A DNA stretch of 64,000 bases from positions 1,993,922-2,057,921 of the forward strand of contig NZ_CP048289.1 in assembly GCF_014084105.1 (NCBI RefSeq), read 5' to 3'. The notes beneath the pieces are model-generated. The model ran no database searches. It was not told the DNA's origin and saw nothing but the letters and a program-made list of their open reading frames with translations. A program made the translations under genes and the position numbers. Each line of letters starts with the position of its first letter. The stretch's first letter is position 1. This DNA comes from Streptacidiphilus sp. P02-A3a (lineage in GTDB: Bacteria; Actinomycetota; Actinomycetes; Streptomycetales; Streptomycetaceae). Of the stretch, positions 17,745-28,800 are shown in pieces.

Positions 17745-18066
17745 CCTCTCTTCCTCCTGACTCCAGCCCAATGAAGTCAGAATGATCAAGAGATCACCCA
17801 GTGGCCCGCTTTTGATACGCCGTCCGTGGTCCCCATTTCACCCGTTGCCGACACACTCTGGGAGGGATCGGCGTTCGTGCCCCTGATCAGCAGTGCCGAT
17901 GCCTCCGGTATCCGGTGACATCACCCCCTTTCGACCATTGCCGAATGGTGACCTCAGCCATGCCTGGCCCGGGAGCCGGGAGCCCTGTTGCAGGGCCGCA
18001 GAGAAGGTAGCGCGAGCCTGCCGCGCCAGAGGGGGCCGACTGTTGGCCGGCGGGAGACACCGTGTG

Positions 18067-18136
18067 GGGCCTGCCCTGGGCAGGCCCCACGGTTGTCAGT
18101 CGGGCCTGCCCTGGGCAGGCCCCACGGTTGTCAGTC
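18067..18136. repeat. Tandem 35-bp repeat, each copy a GC-rich hairpin
   Basis: Two identical 35-bp units (18067-18101 and 18102-18136) each contain GGGCCTGCCC-T-GGGCAGGCCC, a strong stem, followed by CACGGTTGTCAGTC. They lie just beyond the stop of the large secreted-protein gene on the minus strand and probably act as a duplicated terminator. Confidence 0.65.
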
Positions 18137-18206
18137 GCGATGTTCGGTGGTGCTTCGGCCGGGGGCTAGCCCTTGGGACGTCCTCCGGTTGCGCCTTGCA
18201 TTGTGG

Positions 18207-21200
18207 TCAGTTGAGGTTGCTGATGGACGGGGGGTTGTCGTTGAGAGTGGTGGCGGCGGTAGGGCTGAGGGCTGTGTTGTAGACGTGTACGTCGCTGACC
18301 TGGCCGGGGAAGGCCGCTTGGCTGCCGTTGCCGCCGGTGCCAGTGTTGTCGGCGCCGCCGATGAGGAACGGGCCGTCGGCGCTCCAGACGCTGGTGTTGC
18401 TTCCGGTGCCCGCGAGTTGACCGTTGACGTACAGGCTCATGGTTTCCGAGGAGGCGTCATAGACGGTGACGAGGTGTGTCCAGGTTCCCGTTTTGGGGGT
18501 GACGTTGGTGCCCGCGTGTGCGTATGCGGATGCGTTGGTGCTGTCGGTGTTGGGGGCGACGAATGCCCAGCCCTTGAAGGCGGCTGAGTACTGCAGGTAG
18601 AAGCCGCAGCGGGCGCCGGTGGTGTCGCGTTGGCACAGTGCTGTGTAGTACTTCGTGGGGTCGTAGCTGGTGCTGAGGTTGACCCAAGCCGAGACGCTGT
18701 AGCTGCCGGTGGTGTTGACAGCGGGGGCGTTGGCGCCGGTCGAGGCGTAGCCGGTGGTTCCGTCGAGGCTGAGGACGGTGCCTCGGGTGGCGTCGTTGGT
18801 CCAGTTGGCATTGCCGTTGAGGGTAGCGGTGTAGTTGGTGCCGCCGTTGGTGTCAGCGGCGGCCGTCGAGCTGTTGCCGTCGTTGAGCTTCCACCAGTTG
18901 GTCGCGGTGCTGTAGTTGCCCTGGGTGAAGGGGGTACCGAAGTTGGCCTTGGCGCCGGTGGGGGCGATCCCGGTGTAGTTGATGATGTCGCCGTTGGGCG
19001 TGGTTGCGTAAAGGTTGGGCTGGCCGAGTCCGGTGGAGTCGCCAGGGGATGCGACGGTCGGATAGGCGGCGGTAGTGAGGATGGGGGAGAGCTCTGTGGG
19101 GGCAGTGGGCAGCGGTGTGGGCAAGCTGCCGCCGGTGAGGGCGCCCCAGTCCTGTGCGGATACGTTCTCGCAGCCCCAGATGATGAGCTGGGTGTCAGGG
19201 CTCTGGTTGCCGGCGGGGTCTGCCAGGCACATTCCGGAGGCGCTGTTGACGAGCCAGCCGTTGGCGCCTGCGGTCCACTGCTGGGTGGTGGCCTTGCTGT
19301 TGCAGGTGGCGAGGTCGACTTCGTTGCCCTGGGTGACGCCGGTGGCTTCCAGGCAGAGACCGGAGTGGACCCGGACGGTGTGGTCGGTCAGGAACGTCAT
19401 GGACTGTTCCGGGGCGTTGTCGCAGGTCCAGATGATGGCTGCGGTCCCGCTGGCGGCGTTGTCACCGGGGTCGGCGGCGCACAGGTCGGCTCCAGCGGTG
19501 GTTTTGATTCCGAGAGTGAGCGGCGCGGCGGTGGGAGCTGCGAGTTGGGCGATGTTGCCGCTCGCGTCCTTGAGAGGGAAGGAGTAGACGATGCCGGAGT
19601 CCTTGTCACGTGCCCACAGCATCGGAGCGCCCGCGGTGCCGCTTGACAGGTTGCCGCCGACGACGCCGGGTGCGAGGAGATCGAAGTGGGACCAGTCTCC
19701 GGTGCCCAGCAGGACCGGGTTGGTCAACGGGGCGCTGTTGGTCGTCTGGTAGAGCCAGAGTTCCTGCTTCCCGCTGCCGTCGAGCTCCTTGGTGATCAGG
19801 TTGGCTTGGGTGTAGGTGGTGTTGCCAGCCAGGTCCCCGGGGGTGATCAGGCCCTTCACGCCGCTCCAGTCGGCGTTGTATCCGGTGCAGCGGCCGGAGG
19901 TGCACGCGGGATGGGCGACCGTGGAGACCCCGCTGGTTAGTGAGAAGTGCCCGTAGGTGCCACCGTTCTCCCCGTCGTTGGTGTAGCGGTACATCTGCTG
20001 GTTGGCCGTGTCGTAGGCCAGCAGATCGTCGACGCCGCCGTTCTGCAGCGAGCCGCGGTGGGCGATGTCGTAGTCGTTCCAGTCGGTCTGCTTGTCCGGG
20101 CTGGTGCTGGGAGTGCTGGCGATGGTGGCGGTGAGCGTGGAGGGGTCCGCGTTGCCGGGGATCAGGATGAGGTCGCCGGTGCTGTCGGTGGCGAGCATGT
20201 CGGGGATGCCGTCACCGGTCAGGTCTCCCGCGGTGACCTTGGTGTTGGGGTTCCATGGGGCATAGAAACTATAGGTGGAGGGGATGGTCTGGATGTTGCC
20301 GGCGTTGTCGACAGCCTGGACGTAGAGGATGTGGCTGCCCCACATGGTGGGGGTGACGTTTTTGATGGTGGCCTGGCCGCCGCTGGCAGCCTGGTAGTTG
20401 AACCCGGCGGTGGGGATCGGTTGGTCGAGGGACCAGCGGAATCCGGCTATGCCGCTGGCGGGGAGGCACTTGGCGAGGGTGCAGGTGGACGGGTCGGGCG
20501 CGGGGTCAGTCGCGGTGACGGTGAACTGCCCGGCCTGCCCGGCGTATTTCGGCGGTGTCTGGCCGCTGCCCGACGCTGGGTAATCGGTGCTGGCGATGGT
20601 GGCCTGGTTGGGAGGGGTGAGGTCGACGTCGAAGCGGCAGTCGGCCACGGTGTTGGACGTCAGGGTCCCGTCGGAGGCCTGGGTGTTCCAGCTGTACTGG
20701 TGGCCGTCCTGGAGTGTGCTAGTGTCCTGGAAGCTGCCGACTCTGGGGGAGGAAGCGTAGGCGACATTGCCGTAGGCGACCTGCTTGGGGTTGCCTGAGC
20801 CGTCCGTGAGCATGTTGTCGACCATGCCGTACCAGATCGCGATTGTGGTGCCGCTGATTGGCGAGGTGGCGGTGGACTGCATCCAGAGACTGGAGGCTCC
20901 GTAGTTGGTGCTGATCAGTCCGATCCACCCGGGGGTCCCGCTGCCGCAGGCGGGGGAGGCAGATGTGAGGTTGCCGTTGGCGTCGACGGTGACGGCTGGT
21001 GGACTGGTGTTGACGGAGCTCGGGGAGATGGAGGGTGCCAGGTCGTAGGTTGTTTGGATGTATGGGTTCGGGGCGAAGCGCATGTGCCCGTAGTCGGTGG
21101 ACGAGGAGGACTCGTCGCCTGCGATCTGGAAGGTCAGGGTGCCGCCCTGGGCCGCGTTCACCTGGTTCGTCAGGGTGAACTCGGCGGTGTTGGTACCGCC

Positions 21201-22607
21201 GCACGACTGCGTCGCGTCGATGCTGTACATCTGGTCGGTGGCGCTGAAAGCCATGGCGCCGCCTGCCGACCCGGGCCGGTTGTTCCACGTCGTGGGGTTG
21301 CTGCTGCCCGGTGCGTTGATGCCGTTGGTGACCGTGACGGTGACCGGCCACTTCGTGCAGCCGCCGTCGGATCCGTATGTCTCGGAGAGCGTGAGGTCGG
21401 CTTGGGTGACCTTGGATCCGCTCGGGATCCTGCTCAAGTCCATCACGTAGTAGGACTCTTCGGCGCCGGAACCGCAGTTGCCAGCCCAGCTTGGCTGGAT
21501 GTAGCCGATGCCTTCCCCGGCACTGGTGCCGTTGCCCTCTTCGGTGTTCCAGCCGGTGTCCGCGCTGGGGCAGCCTTGCCACACCTGGGTGTAGTACTTG
21601 GTCGTGTCCGTGACCTCTTGCGGGTCGATGAACACCGGGTATTCGGTGGTGGTTCCGGTGAGCAGGCTCTGGTCGGGAGTGAGTGTCAGGGTGCTGTCGG
21701 TGGCCGTCAAGGCGATTGGGTCGACCTGGGCTCCCGGGCCCGGTCCTGCGGCCGATGAGGTATCCGGGTCCGCGTCGCCTTCGGTCAGGGCCCGGACGGC
21801 GGCGGTTTTCTGTACCGAGGCGCTCGCACTGGTCGAGGCTACGCCGGTGCTTGAGTCCCACATGATCGGAGCGGGGCTACTGAAGGCCAGGCTGCCGTCC
21901 GCCGCAGTGGCGAGCATGCCACCGTGGGGGTCGGCGGCCAGGTTGAGGCCCGGAGCGGAGGCGGCCAGTTGCAAAGTCGCCAGTGCTGGGTTCGCGGCGG
22001 CGGCTGCGCTGTGGACGATCAGTACGTCTCGGAAGTCGCCCTGTTGGTCGATCTGTACCTGGAGGTCCACACCGGGCAGTACGGACGGATACAACGCGGT
22101 GTCACCGCTGAGAGCCGGCGTGGGCAGCGTGAACGGCATGGTCAGGCTGAGACTGTGGCCAGCCGGGTCGGTGAGGGTGACCAGCGGTCCGCCGCCTCCT
22201 CCGGAGAGCACCACGCCGGTCGGAGTGGCCTTGGGGCTGAGGGTGCCGTCCGAGTTGAGGGACAGCGTGGCGTCGACCGGGACCCAGGTGCCGTTCTGCT
22301 GCACGCGGACCGGGAGGGTGTCGGTGGTCTGTGTGAGTGAGCCGTCGGGGTTCGCCTCGATCGAGGTCGTGGCGGTGGTGAGCGAGGGGATGGCTACGGG
22401 CTGCCCGGTGGCTGCGGCCTGGAGTTGGGCGGACTGGACGGGGCCGGGGTCGGCGGGCGGCGCGATCGCGCCGGGGTTGGCCGGCCCGTCGTCGGCGAAG
22501 GAAGGGTAAGCGGCTCCCGAGACGATCAGCGCCGCCAGCAGCGGCGCGGTCAGGATGCGTCTGGCCCGGGTCCGGCGACGAAGCTGGACATGTGGTGTGG
22601 CTTTCAT
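18207..22607 (-). CDS. Large secreted DNRLRE / ricin / LamG-domain protein
   Basis: 1466 residues. A basic N-terminus and hydrophobic segment (about residues 1-38, ending SFADDG) form a Sec signal. Next come a proline/alanine-rich region and a DNRLRE-type beta domain (about 330-525, beginning YYTQVWQG and containing a TWNNRPG motif). Ig-like linkers follow, then VCBS/FG-GAP-like repeats (DLTGDGIPDMLATD near 800), a ricin beta-trefoil with QxW-type repeats (about 1034-1154), and a LamG/concanavalin domain (about 1240-1456). There is no sortase signal or transmembrane tail. It is transcribed away from the RHS toxin gene, and its ricin domain resembles the one in that protein, so it may be a cell-surface partner of the toxin; this is inferred. 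Two tandem hairpins end the gene. Confidence 0.75.
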   Translation of the reverse strand: MKATPHVQLRRRTRARRILTAPLLAALIVSGAAYPSFADDGPANPGAIAPPADPGPVQSAQLQAAATGQPVAIPSLTTATTSIEANPDGSLTQTTDTLPVRVQQNGTWVPVDATLSLNSDGTLSPKATPTGVVLSGGGGGPLVTLTDPAGHSLSLTMPFTLPTPALSGDTALYPSVLPGVDLQVQIDQQGDFRDVLIVHSAAAAANPALATLQLAASAPGLNLAADPHGGMLATAADGSLAFSSPAPIMWDSSTGVASTSASASVQKTAAVRALTEGDADPDTSSAAGPGPGAQVDPIALTATDSTLTLTPDQSLLTGTTTEYPVFIDPQEVTDTTKYYTQVWQGCPSADTGWNTEEGNGTSAGEGIGYIQPSWAGNCGSGAEESYYVMDLSRIPSGSKVTQADLTLSETYGSDGGCTKWPVTVTVTNGINAPGSSNPTTWNNRPGSAGGAMAFSATDQMYSIDATQSCGGTNTAEFTLTNQVNAAQGGTLTFQIAGDESSSSTDYGHMRFAPNPYIQTTYDLAPSISPSSVNTSPPAVTVDANGNLTSASPACGSGTPGWIGLISTNYGASSLWMQSTATSPISGTTIAIWYGMVDNMLTDGSGNPKQVAYGNVAYASSPRVGSFQDTSTLQDGHQYSWNTQASDGTLTSNTVADCRFDVDLTPPNQATIASTDYPASGSGQTPPKYAGQAGQFTVTATDPAPDPSTCTLAKCLPASGIAGFRWSLDQPIPTAGFNYQAASGGQATIKNVTPTMWGSHILYVQAVDNAGNIQTIPSTYSFYAPWNPNTKVTAGDLTGDGIPDMLATDSTGDLILIPGNADPSTLTATIASTPSTSPDKQTDWNDYDIAHRGSLQNGGVDDLLAYDTANQQMYRYTNDGENGGTYGHFSLTSGVSTVAHPACTSGRCTGYNADWSGVKGLITPGDLAGNTTYTQANLITKELDGSGKQELWLYQTTNSAPLTNPVLLGTGDWSHFDLLAPGVVGGNLSSGTAGAPMLWARDKDSGIVYSFPLKDASGNIAQLAAPTAAPLTLGIKTTAGADLCAADPGDNAASGTAAIIWTCDNAPEQSMTFLTDHTVRVHSGLCLEATGVTQGNEVDLATCNSKATTQQWTAGANGWLVNSASGMCLADPAGNQSPDTQLIIWGCENVSAQDWGALTGGSLPTPLPTAPTELSPILTTAAYPTVASPGDSTGLGQPNLYATTPNGDIINYTGIAPTGAKANFGTPFTQGNYSTATNWWKLNDGNSSTAAADTNGGTNYTATLNGNANWTNDATRGTVLSLDGTTGYASTGANAPAVNTTGSYSVSAWVNLSTSYDPTKYYTALCQRDTTGARCGFYLQYSAAFKGWAFVAPNTDSTNASAYAHAGTNVTPKTGTWTHLVTVYDASSETMSLYVNGQLAGTGSNTSVWSADGPFLIGGADNTGTGGNGSQAAFPGQVSDVHVYNTALSPTAATTLNDNPPSISNLN

Positions 22608-22897
22608 GTGCTGCCTTTGTGGTCAAGTGATGAAGATTGTATGGCGTTCATCACATATTCGCGGCCGGGTTGGGTGGGCGTCCCTTTGCGCGAGGGGCAA
22701 CATGTGATGGCATGTCCCATTCACCCGGCATAGATCGGACGAAACGCTTCAATGGGTGGACAGCCCAGTCCTGAGATGGGCGCGGACAGGCTATAGCCCA
22801 GCTCATATCGGATCCATATGATCCCAACGGCCTATACATGGCTACCGCTGTGCACAGACACATGTTCACGGCGCACCACTCGCAGGGGGTTTGACGC
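22608..22897. promoter_or_regulatory. Divergent intergenic region between the two giant secreted genes
   Basis: 290 bp that must carry promoters for both the DNRLRE/LamG gene and the RHS gene. It is visibly richer in A+T than its flanks, with ATTGTATGGCG and ATCACATATTCG near 22640. No convincing -10/-35 pair or operator could be assigned. Confidence 0.35.
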
Positions 22898-25800
22898 ATG
22901 AGTGTCCGTACACGCTGGTTTGCGGGCGTGAGACACCGAGTATGGCGTCGGAGCCTGACTCTTGGGACTGCCATGGTCGCCGTGAGCGCGATGGTGGCGC
23001 CGGCAGCGGTGGCCCAGGAGATCCCGCAGTACCACTACAGCGGCAAGTTGTGGTCGCCGTTCCCGCTCCCGGTCACCAAGAGCGTGCCGGTGCACAACCT
23101 GGGGGACGGTCGGACGAGCCTGGCGCTCGGCAAGGGGGACAAGCCCCTGAAGACCTACGCGGCCGCGGCTCCGGCGTGGCCGTCCGCGGGCAGCGCCACG
23201 GTTTCGCTGACCCGCGCGGTCGCTGCCAGTGCCTCAGCGGCTCCCGCGCCCAAAGGATCGGCCTCGATCGCCGGCTCGGCCACCAGAGACCAGCACGGAG
23301 CATCGGCCGCCGCGTCTGCCTCGGCCCACCCGTCGGCCTCCGCGGGGAGCGCGACCACCATGCGAGTGGTGCCAGTGACCGGCCCGGTCAAAGTCGGCGC
23401 ACTGCCGGTATGGCTGGGCCCGGCCGCGTCTCCCGCTCACGGTGCACATGCGTCGGTCGCGGCCGCGGAACCACTGCCGACCCAGGTGCGGGTCCAGGTT
23501 GCCTCGCACAGCCAGGCGGTGGCGGCCGGTGCCAATGCCATGCTGCTCGGCTTCGCCCGCGCGGACGGCTCGGCGGCCGGCCAGGTCCAGGTCGTCATCG
23601 ACTACGCCGACCTGGCTCGCGCGTTCGGCGGCGGCTACGGCTCACGTCTGGTCATGTTCGCAATGCCCAGTTGCGCGTTGACGACGCCCCAGATCCAGGC
23701 CTGTCGTACTCGAACCCCGTTGGACTTCTCCAACCGTGCGGACGCGGACCAGTTGGTCGCCAACCTTTCCCTGGTCTCCGGCAGTACGGTCGCGCCGCAC
23801 AGCACGGGGCGCGCCGGGGCTGCCCCAATGGACACCAGCGGTTCCATGACGCTGGTGGGGGTCAGTTCGGGCACACTGGGATCCCAGGGCGACTATTCGG
23901 CGACCTCGCTGAACCCGTCCGGGACCTGGCAGGCCTCCGGCACTGGGGCGTTCACCTACTCCTACCCCATCGACGTGCCCAGCGCGGTCGGTGGCAGCGC
24001 ACCGAGCGTGTCCTTCGACTACAACTCGCAGTCCGTCGACGGGGAGACCTCGGCGCGTAACTCCCAGGCCTCCTGGATCGGGGACGGATGGGACTACCAG
24101 CCGGGCTTCATCGAGCGCTCCTACCGGTCATGCGGCAGCCTGCTGAACTCCAGCGGCCAGCGGCTGCTGAAGGGTTCCGGCGACGAGTGCTGGGGCGGAG
24201 ACAACGCCACCGTCTCCTTCGGGGCCCACTCCGGGACGCTGATCCCCACCACCATGGCCAGTGGCGTCCCCGGCCTGGTCGCGCAGTGGAAGCTGTCGAG
24301 CGACGACGGCACTGTGGTCCAGGAGCTCTCCGGCGCCCAGAACGGCTTGTATCAGGGCATCTACTATCGCGTGCTGACCCCGGACGGGAGCGCGGCGTAC
24401 TTCGGCTCCGACCATGCCCCGGCCAGCACCGCCATCAATTCCTCCCCGCAGTCGGGGACCCCGACGGACTCCTCGACGAACTCGGCCTGGGGCCTTCCGG
24501 TGCTTCACCCGGTCTCCGGCGACCCTTGCTACAGCTCCACGACCGGTACTGCCTCCAAGTGCTCCGCGAACGAGGGCTGGCGCTGGAACCTGGACTTCAC
24601 GGTCTCCCCGAACGGTTTTGTCCAGCGCTACGACTACAGCACCGAGAACAACTGGTACGACCTGGGTGGTGGCCAGGTCGCAGCCTCCAACGGCTCGGGG
24701 ACGCTTGCCCAGTACACCCGAGGTGGCACCCTCACCCAGATCTCCTACGGATACCAGCTCGCGGACGAACTGGCCGGGCGCACACCGGCTGCCGCAGTGG
24801 TGTTCGCCTCCAAACAGCGCTGCCAGACCAGCCCTAGCTTCGCCTGCTCACAGGCGATCTCCACCTCGAACGCCACCAACTTCCCCGACGTCCCCTACGA
24901 CCTGAACTGCAACCAGGGGAACTCCACTACCTTGCCGCCTGGCTCCACGTCAGTTCCAGCCGGGGTGTGCGTCACTGTCTCGCCTACGTTCTGGAGCACT
25001 GCCCACCTGGACTCGGTGACCACCGAGGTGCACGTCATCGACCCGACGTCGAAGGCCGACAAGGGCCTGGTCCCGGTGGACAAGTACCAGCTCGGGCAGG
25101 TGTACTCGGCTTACGGCGGAACGATCGACCCGGTCACCGGCACCACGAATGACCCGGCCGATGCCGGGGAACTCCAGGCTGTGATGTGGCTGCAGAGCAT
25201 CCAGCACACCGGTGAAGCCGACCCCTACGACGGCGGTAGCACAGCTGTCACCATGAATCCGGTGACCTTCATAGGCACGGAGTTCGACAACCGTGTCGAC
25301 GGTGGCGACGCACCGGAACTTTTTCGGCCACGGATCTCCGCGATCGTCACCGAGACCGGCGAGGTCATCTCCGTCGACTACTACGCGCCGGACTGCTCGC
25401 GGGTCAACAACACCATGCCCGTCTCCCCGGACGGCGACACCATGTCCTGCTACCAGGCGTACTGGACCCAGCCAGGTGCTGGCTTCCCCATAGCGGACTG
25501 GTTCAACAAGTCCCGGGTGCAGACGGTCGTCGTCTCGGACGCGACGGGGGGCGCGGGGGATACCGCCGGTCCCAAGAACAGCCAGGGACTGGGCCCCTAC
25601 GGGTCACCTGACCAGGTCACCAACTACAGCTACGGGGGCGCGGCATGGCATCGCGACGACTCGGCGCAGACCGACGACCTGTACCGGACCTGGGACCAGT
25701 TCCGCGGCTACCGCACTGTCACCGTCACCACTGGCACCAGCCCTGACCCCATCACCCAGACCACGACCACCTACCTGCAGGGGATGGACGGCGACTACCT

Positions 25801-28800
25801 CGCCGACGGCACCCAGCGCTCGGTCAAGGTTTCCGACACCGTCGGCGACAACGTGGTCGATTCCAACTGGCTGGCCGGCACCCCGCTGGAAACGGACACC
25901 TACACCGCAGCCAACGGCACCATCGACGCCAAATCTGTTGTTCCCACCACGGACATCACCCAGACGGCGTCGGTTGCCCAGACCGCGTGGAGCGACTGGA
26001 ACAGCACGGACTACAGCGGTTCCGCGCCGACCCTGTCCACCCTGCCGCCGCTGACTGCCCGCCGGATCAGCGACGCGACCACCCGCTCGTACTCCCTGCT
26101 GAAGAGCGGCTCGTGGCGCGAGAACCAGAGCGTCACCGACTATGACTCCCAGGGCCGGGAGTCCACCGTCGACACCACGGCCGACGTGGGCGGTGCCGCC
26201 CCGCAGGAGCAGTGTGCCACCACCGACTACGCGGCCCCGCCATCGAGCGACGCGATGATGCTCAGCTATCCCGACGAGACAGTCCGGGAGAGCGCCGCAT
26301 GCGGAAGCAGCAGCCAGACGCTGCTGTCCGACAAGAAGCTGTACTACGTCGGCGACGGCACCCTGGGCAACCTGGGGACCTTCGGCCAACTCAGCGGTAC
26401 CGGTCTGGTCACCGGCACGCAGATCGCCACGGCCTTCAGCGCCGGGACCGCGACCGCGTGGCAGACCACGACCGCGATGATGTACGACGGTGCCGGGCGG
26501 ACCACCCAGACGCTGACCCCCGATCCCACCGGAGTGAAGGCCTCGGGTCTGGCGACCACTACGTCGTTCACGCCCGCGTGGAGCGCGTCTGGCGGGAACA
26601 CCAATCCGACCACCATGACCTCGACCAACTCGCAGGGCTGGACCACCACCTCCACTCTGGACCCGCTCCGCGGGCAGACCATGACGAACATCGACGCCAA
26701 CAAGCGGGCGACTGACGTCACCTACGACGCCCTCGGCCGCCGCACCGCGGTCTGGCTGCCCGGCCGTCTCCAGGCCTCGCAGTCCGCGGACATGACCTTC
26801 AGCTACTCGATCGACCCCGGTGCCACCGTCACCGTCGGACCCAAGGTGGCCACCACCATCACCGGCGCCCCCAGCGCCGTCACCACCGACACACTGCGCG
26901 AGGACAACAGCTACTCCCAGAGCATCACCCTGTACGACGGGATGCTCCAGCCACGGCAGACCCAGACCACAACCGCCGACAACTCCGCCGGGCGTCTGAT
27001 CAGCGACACCTTCTACGACTCCCACGGCTGGCCGCTGCGCACCTACGCGCCCTACATCGACACGACGACGTCGCCGTCGACGACCATGGCGCAGGTGCTG
27101 GCGGAGAGTCAGATCCCCTCGGAGAACGTCACCACCTACGACGGCCAGGGGCGTGCTCTGCAGAACACCCTCTACACCATGGGCGTCGCCCAATGGAACA
27201 CTGCCACCAGCTACCCCGGTGCCGACGAGACCGACACCACGCCGCCCGCCGGCGGGCCGACCACGAGCACGATCGTGAACGCCCTGGGGCAGACCACTAG
27301 CAGCACGGTGCAGAACACCAACAGCCAGGTCCAGCTCTCCGGCGGCACGGTGATCCCGTCCGGGACCTCGCTGATGTCCGATGCGGTCCGACTGACCATG
27401 CTGGCCAGCGGTGACCTCAGTCTGACGTCTCTGGCCAGCGGCAAGCAGCTATGGCATACCGGTACCTCCTCCGCTGGCGCCTATGCGGACTTCGGCACCG
27501 ACGGAAACCTCGGGGTGTTCAGCAGCAGCGGTACCCAGCTGTGGTCCAGCAACCTCACGGCCACGACCGGCAGTGTCCTGAAGCTCCAGAACGACGCCAA
27601 CCTGGTCATCTACAACAGCGCGGGCACCTCTGCCTGGTCGACCAGTACCGCTGGCCAGGCCGGCCAGGCGAACGCCACCACCAGTTACACCTACACCCCG
27701 GCCGGACAGGTCAACACGATCAAGGACTCTGCCGGCAACCAGTGGTCCTACCAGTACAACCTGCTGGGACAGCCGACCAGCCAGTCCGACCCCAACACCG
27801 GAACCACCTCATTCAACAGCTACGACGTCGACGGCAATCTGCTGCAGACGACCGACGCGCGCGGCCAGAAGCTCGGCTACACGTACGACTGGGACAACCG
27901 TCCGGTCGCCGAGTACAACCTCAGCCAGTCCGCGTCCGAGTCCAGCAGCAACATGCTCGCCGCCTGGGCGTACGACCAGACCCCCAGCACCGCTGACTCT
28001 CCCGCCCCGAACGCCAACACCCTCGGCTACCCGACCTCCTCGACCCGCTACGTCCACAGCGGTACCACCACCAGCAGCTACACGCAGCAGGTCACCGGGT
28101 ACAACAGTGCTTACCAGCCGATGGGTACCCGCACCACCATTCCCTCCGCGGACGGCTTCCCCGCACCCGCCGGCACCACACAGGGCGCCTCCGGCACCGT
28201 CAGCTTCGAGTCCGACGCCACCTACACCCCCAATACCGGTCTGCTCAATTCCACCAGCTTCGGCGCGGACGGCGGGTTGCTGCCCGAGACCATCGGTTAC
28301 CAGTACGACCTGCAAGGCCTGCTGATGTCCGATGGTGGAACTCTCACCCAGTCCGGCGGTACGCAGATCGGCGGCGCCTACGTCGACAACACCAACTACA
28401 GCCCGCTCGGACAACTAACCCGGACCACCTACGGCGTCTATGGTCTGCAGCTCTCCACGACCTCGGCCTACGACGCGGCGACCGGGCGTCTGACCAACGA
28501 AACCTCGGACTGGCAGACCAGTACCGCCAGCCAGATCGACAGCACCGACTACCGTTACGACCAGGCCGGTGACATCACCGCCACCTCCGACACCGAGTCC
28601 AACGGCGGCGCGGTCACCGGCACCGACACCCAGTGCTTCAACTACGACTCGTTCCAGCGGCTCACCAGTGCCTGGAGCGACACCGGAGGCATCAGGGCGG
28701 CCGGCGTCGGCGGTACCGGCTCCTGTGACGACGTGAGCCCCACCGCCAACGCCACCCCCAGCTCGCCCAAGGCTGACACCGTCGGCGGCCCCGCCCCCTA

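Larger units (their letters stand above)
12629..17858 (-). mobile_element. IS21-family element A with 5-bp target duplication, interrupted by element B
   Basis: The ends match as inverted repeats: TGTCGGCAACGG at 12634 and its complement ending at 17853, with similarity continuing inward through TGAAA. CACTC is duplicated exactly outside both ends (12629-12633 and 17854-17858). Subtracting the nested 2.87-kb insertion leaves about 2.3 kb, the normal IS21 size. It carries istB (12708-13550) and an istA split into two pieces. Confidence 0.8.
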
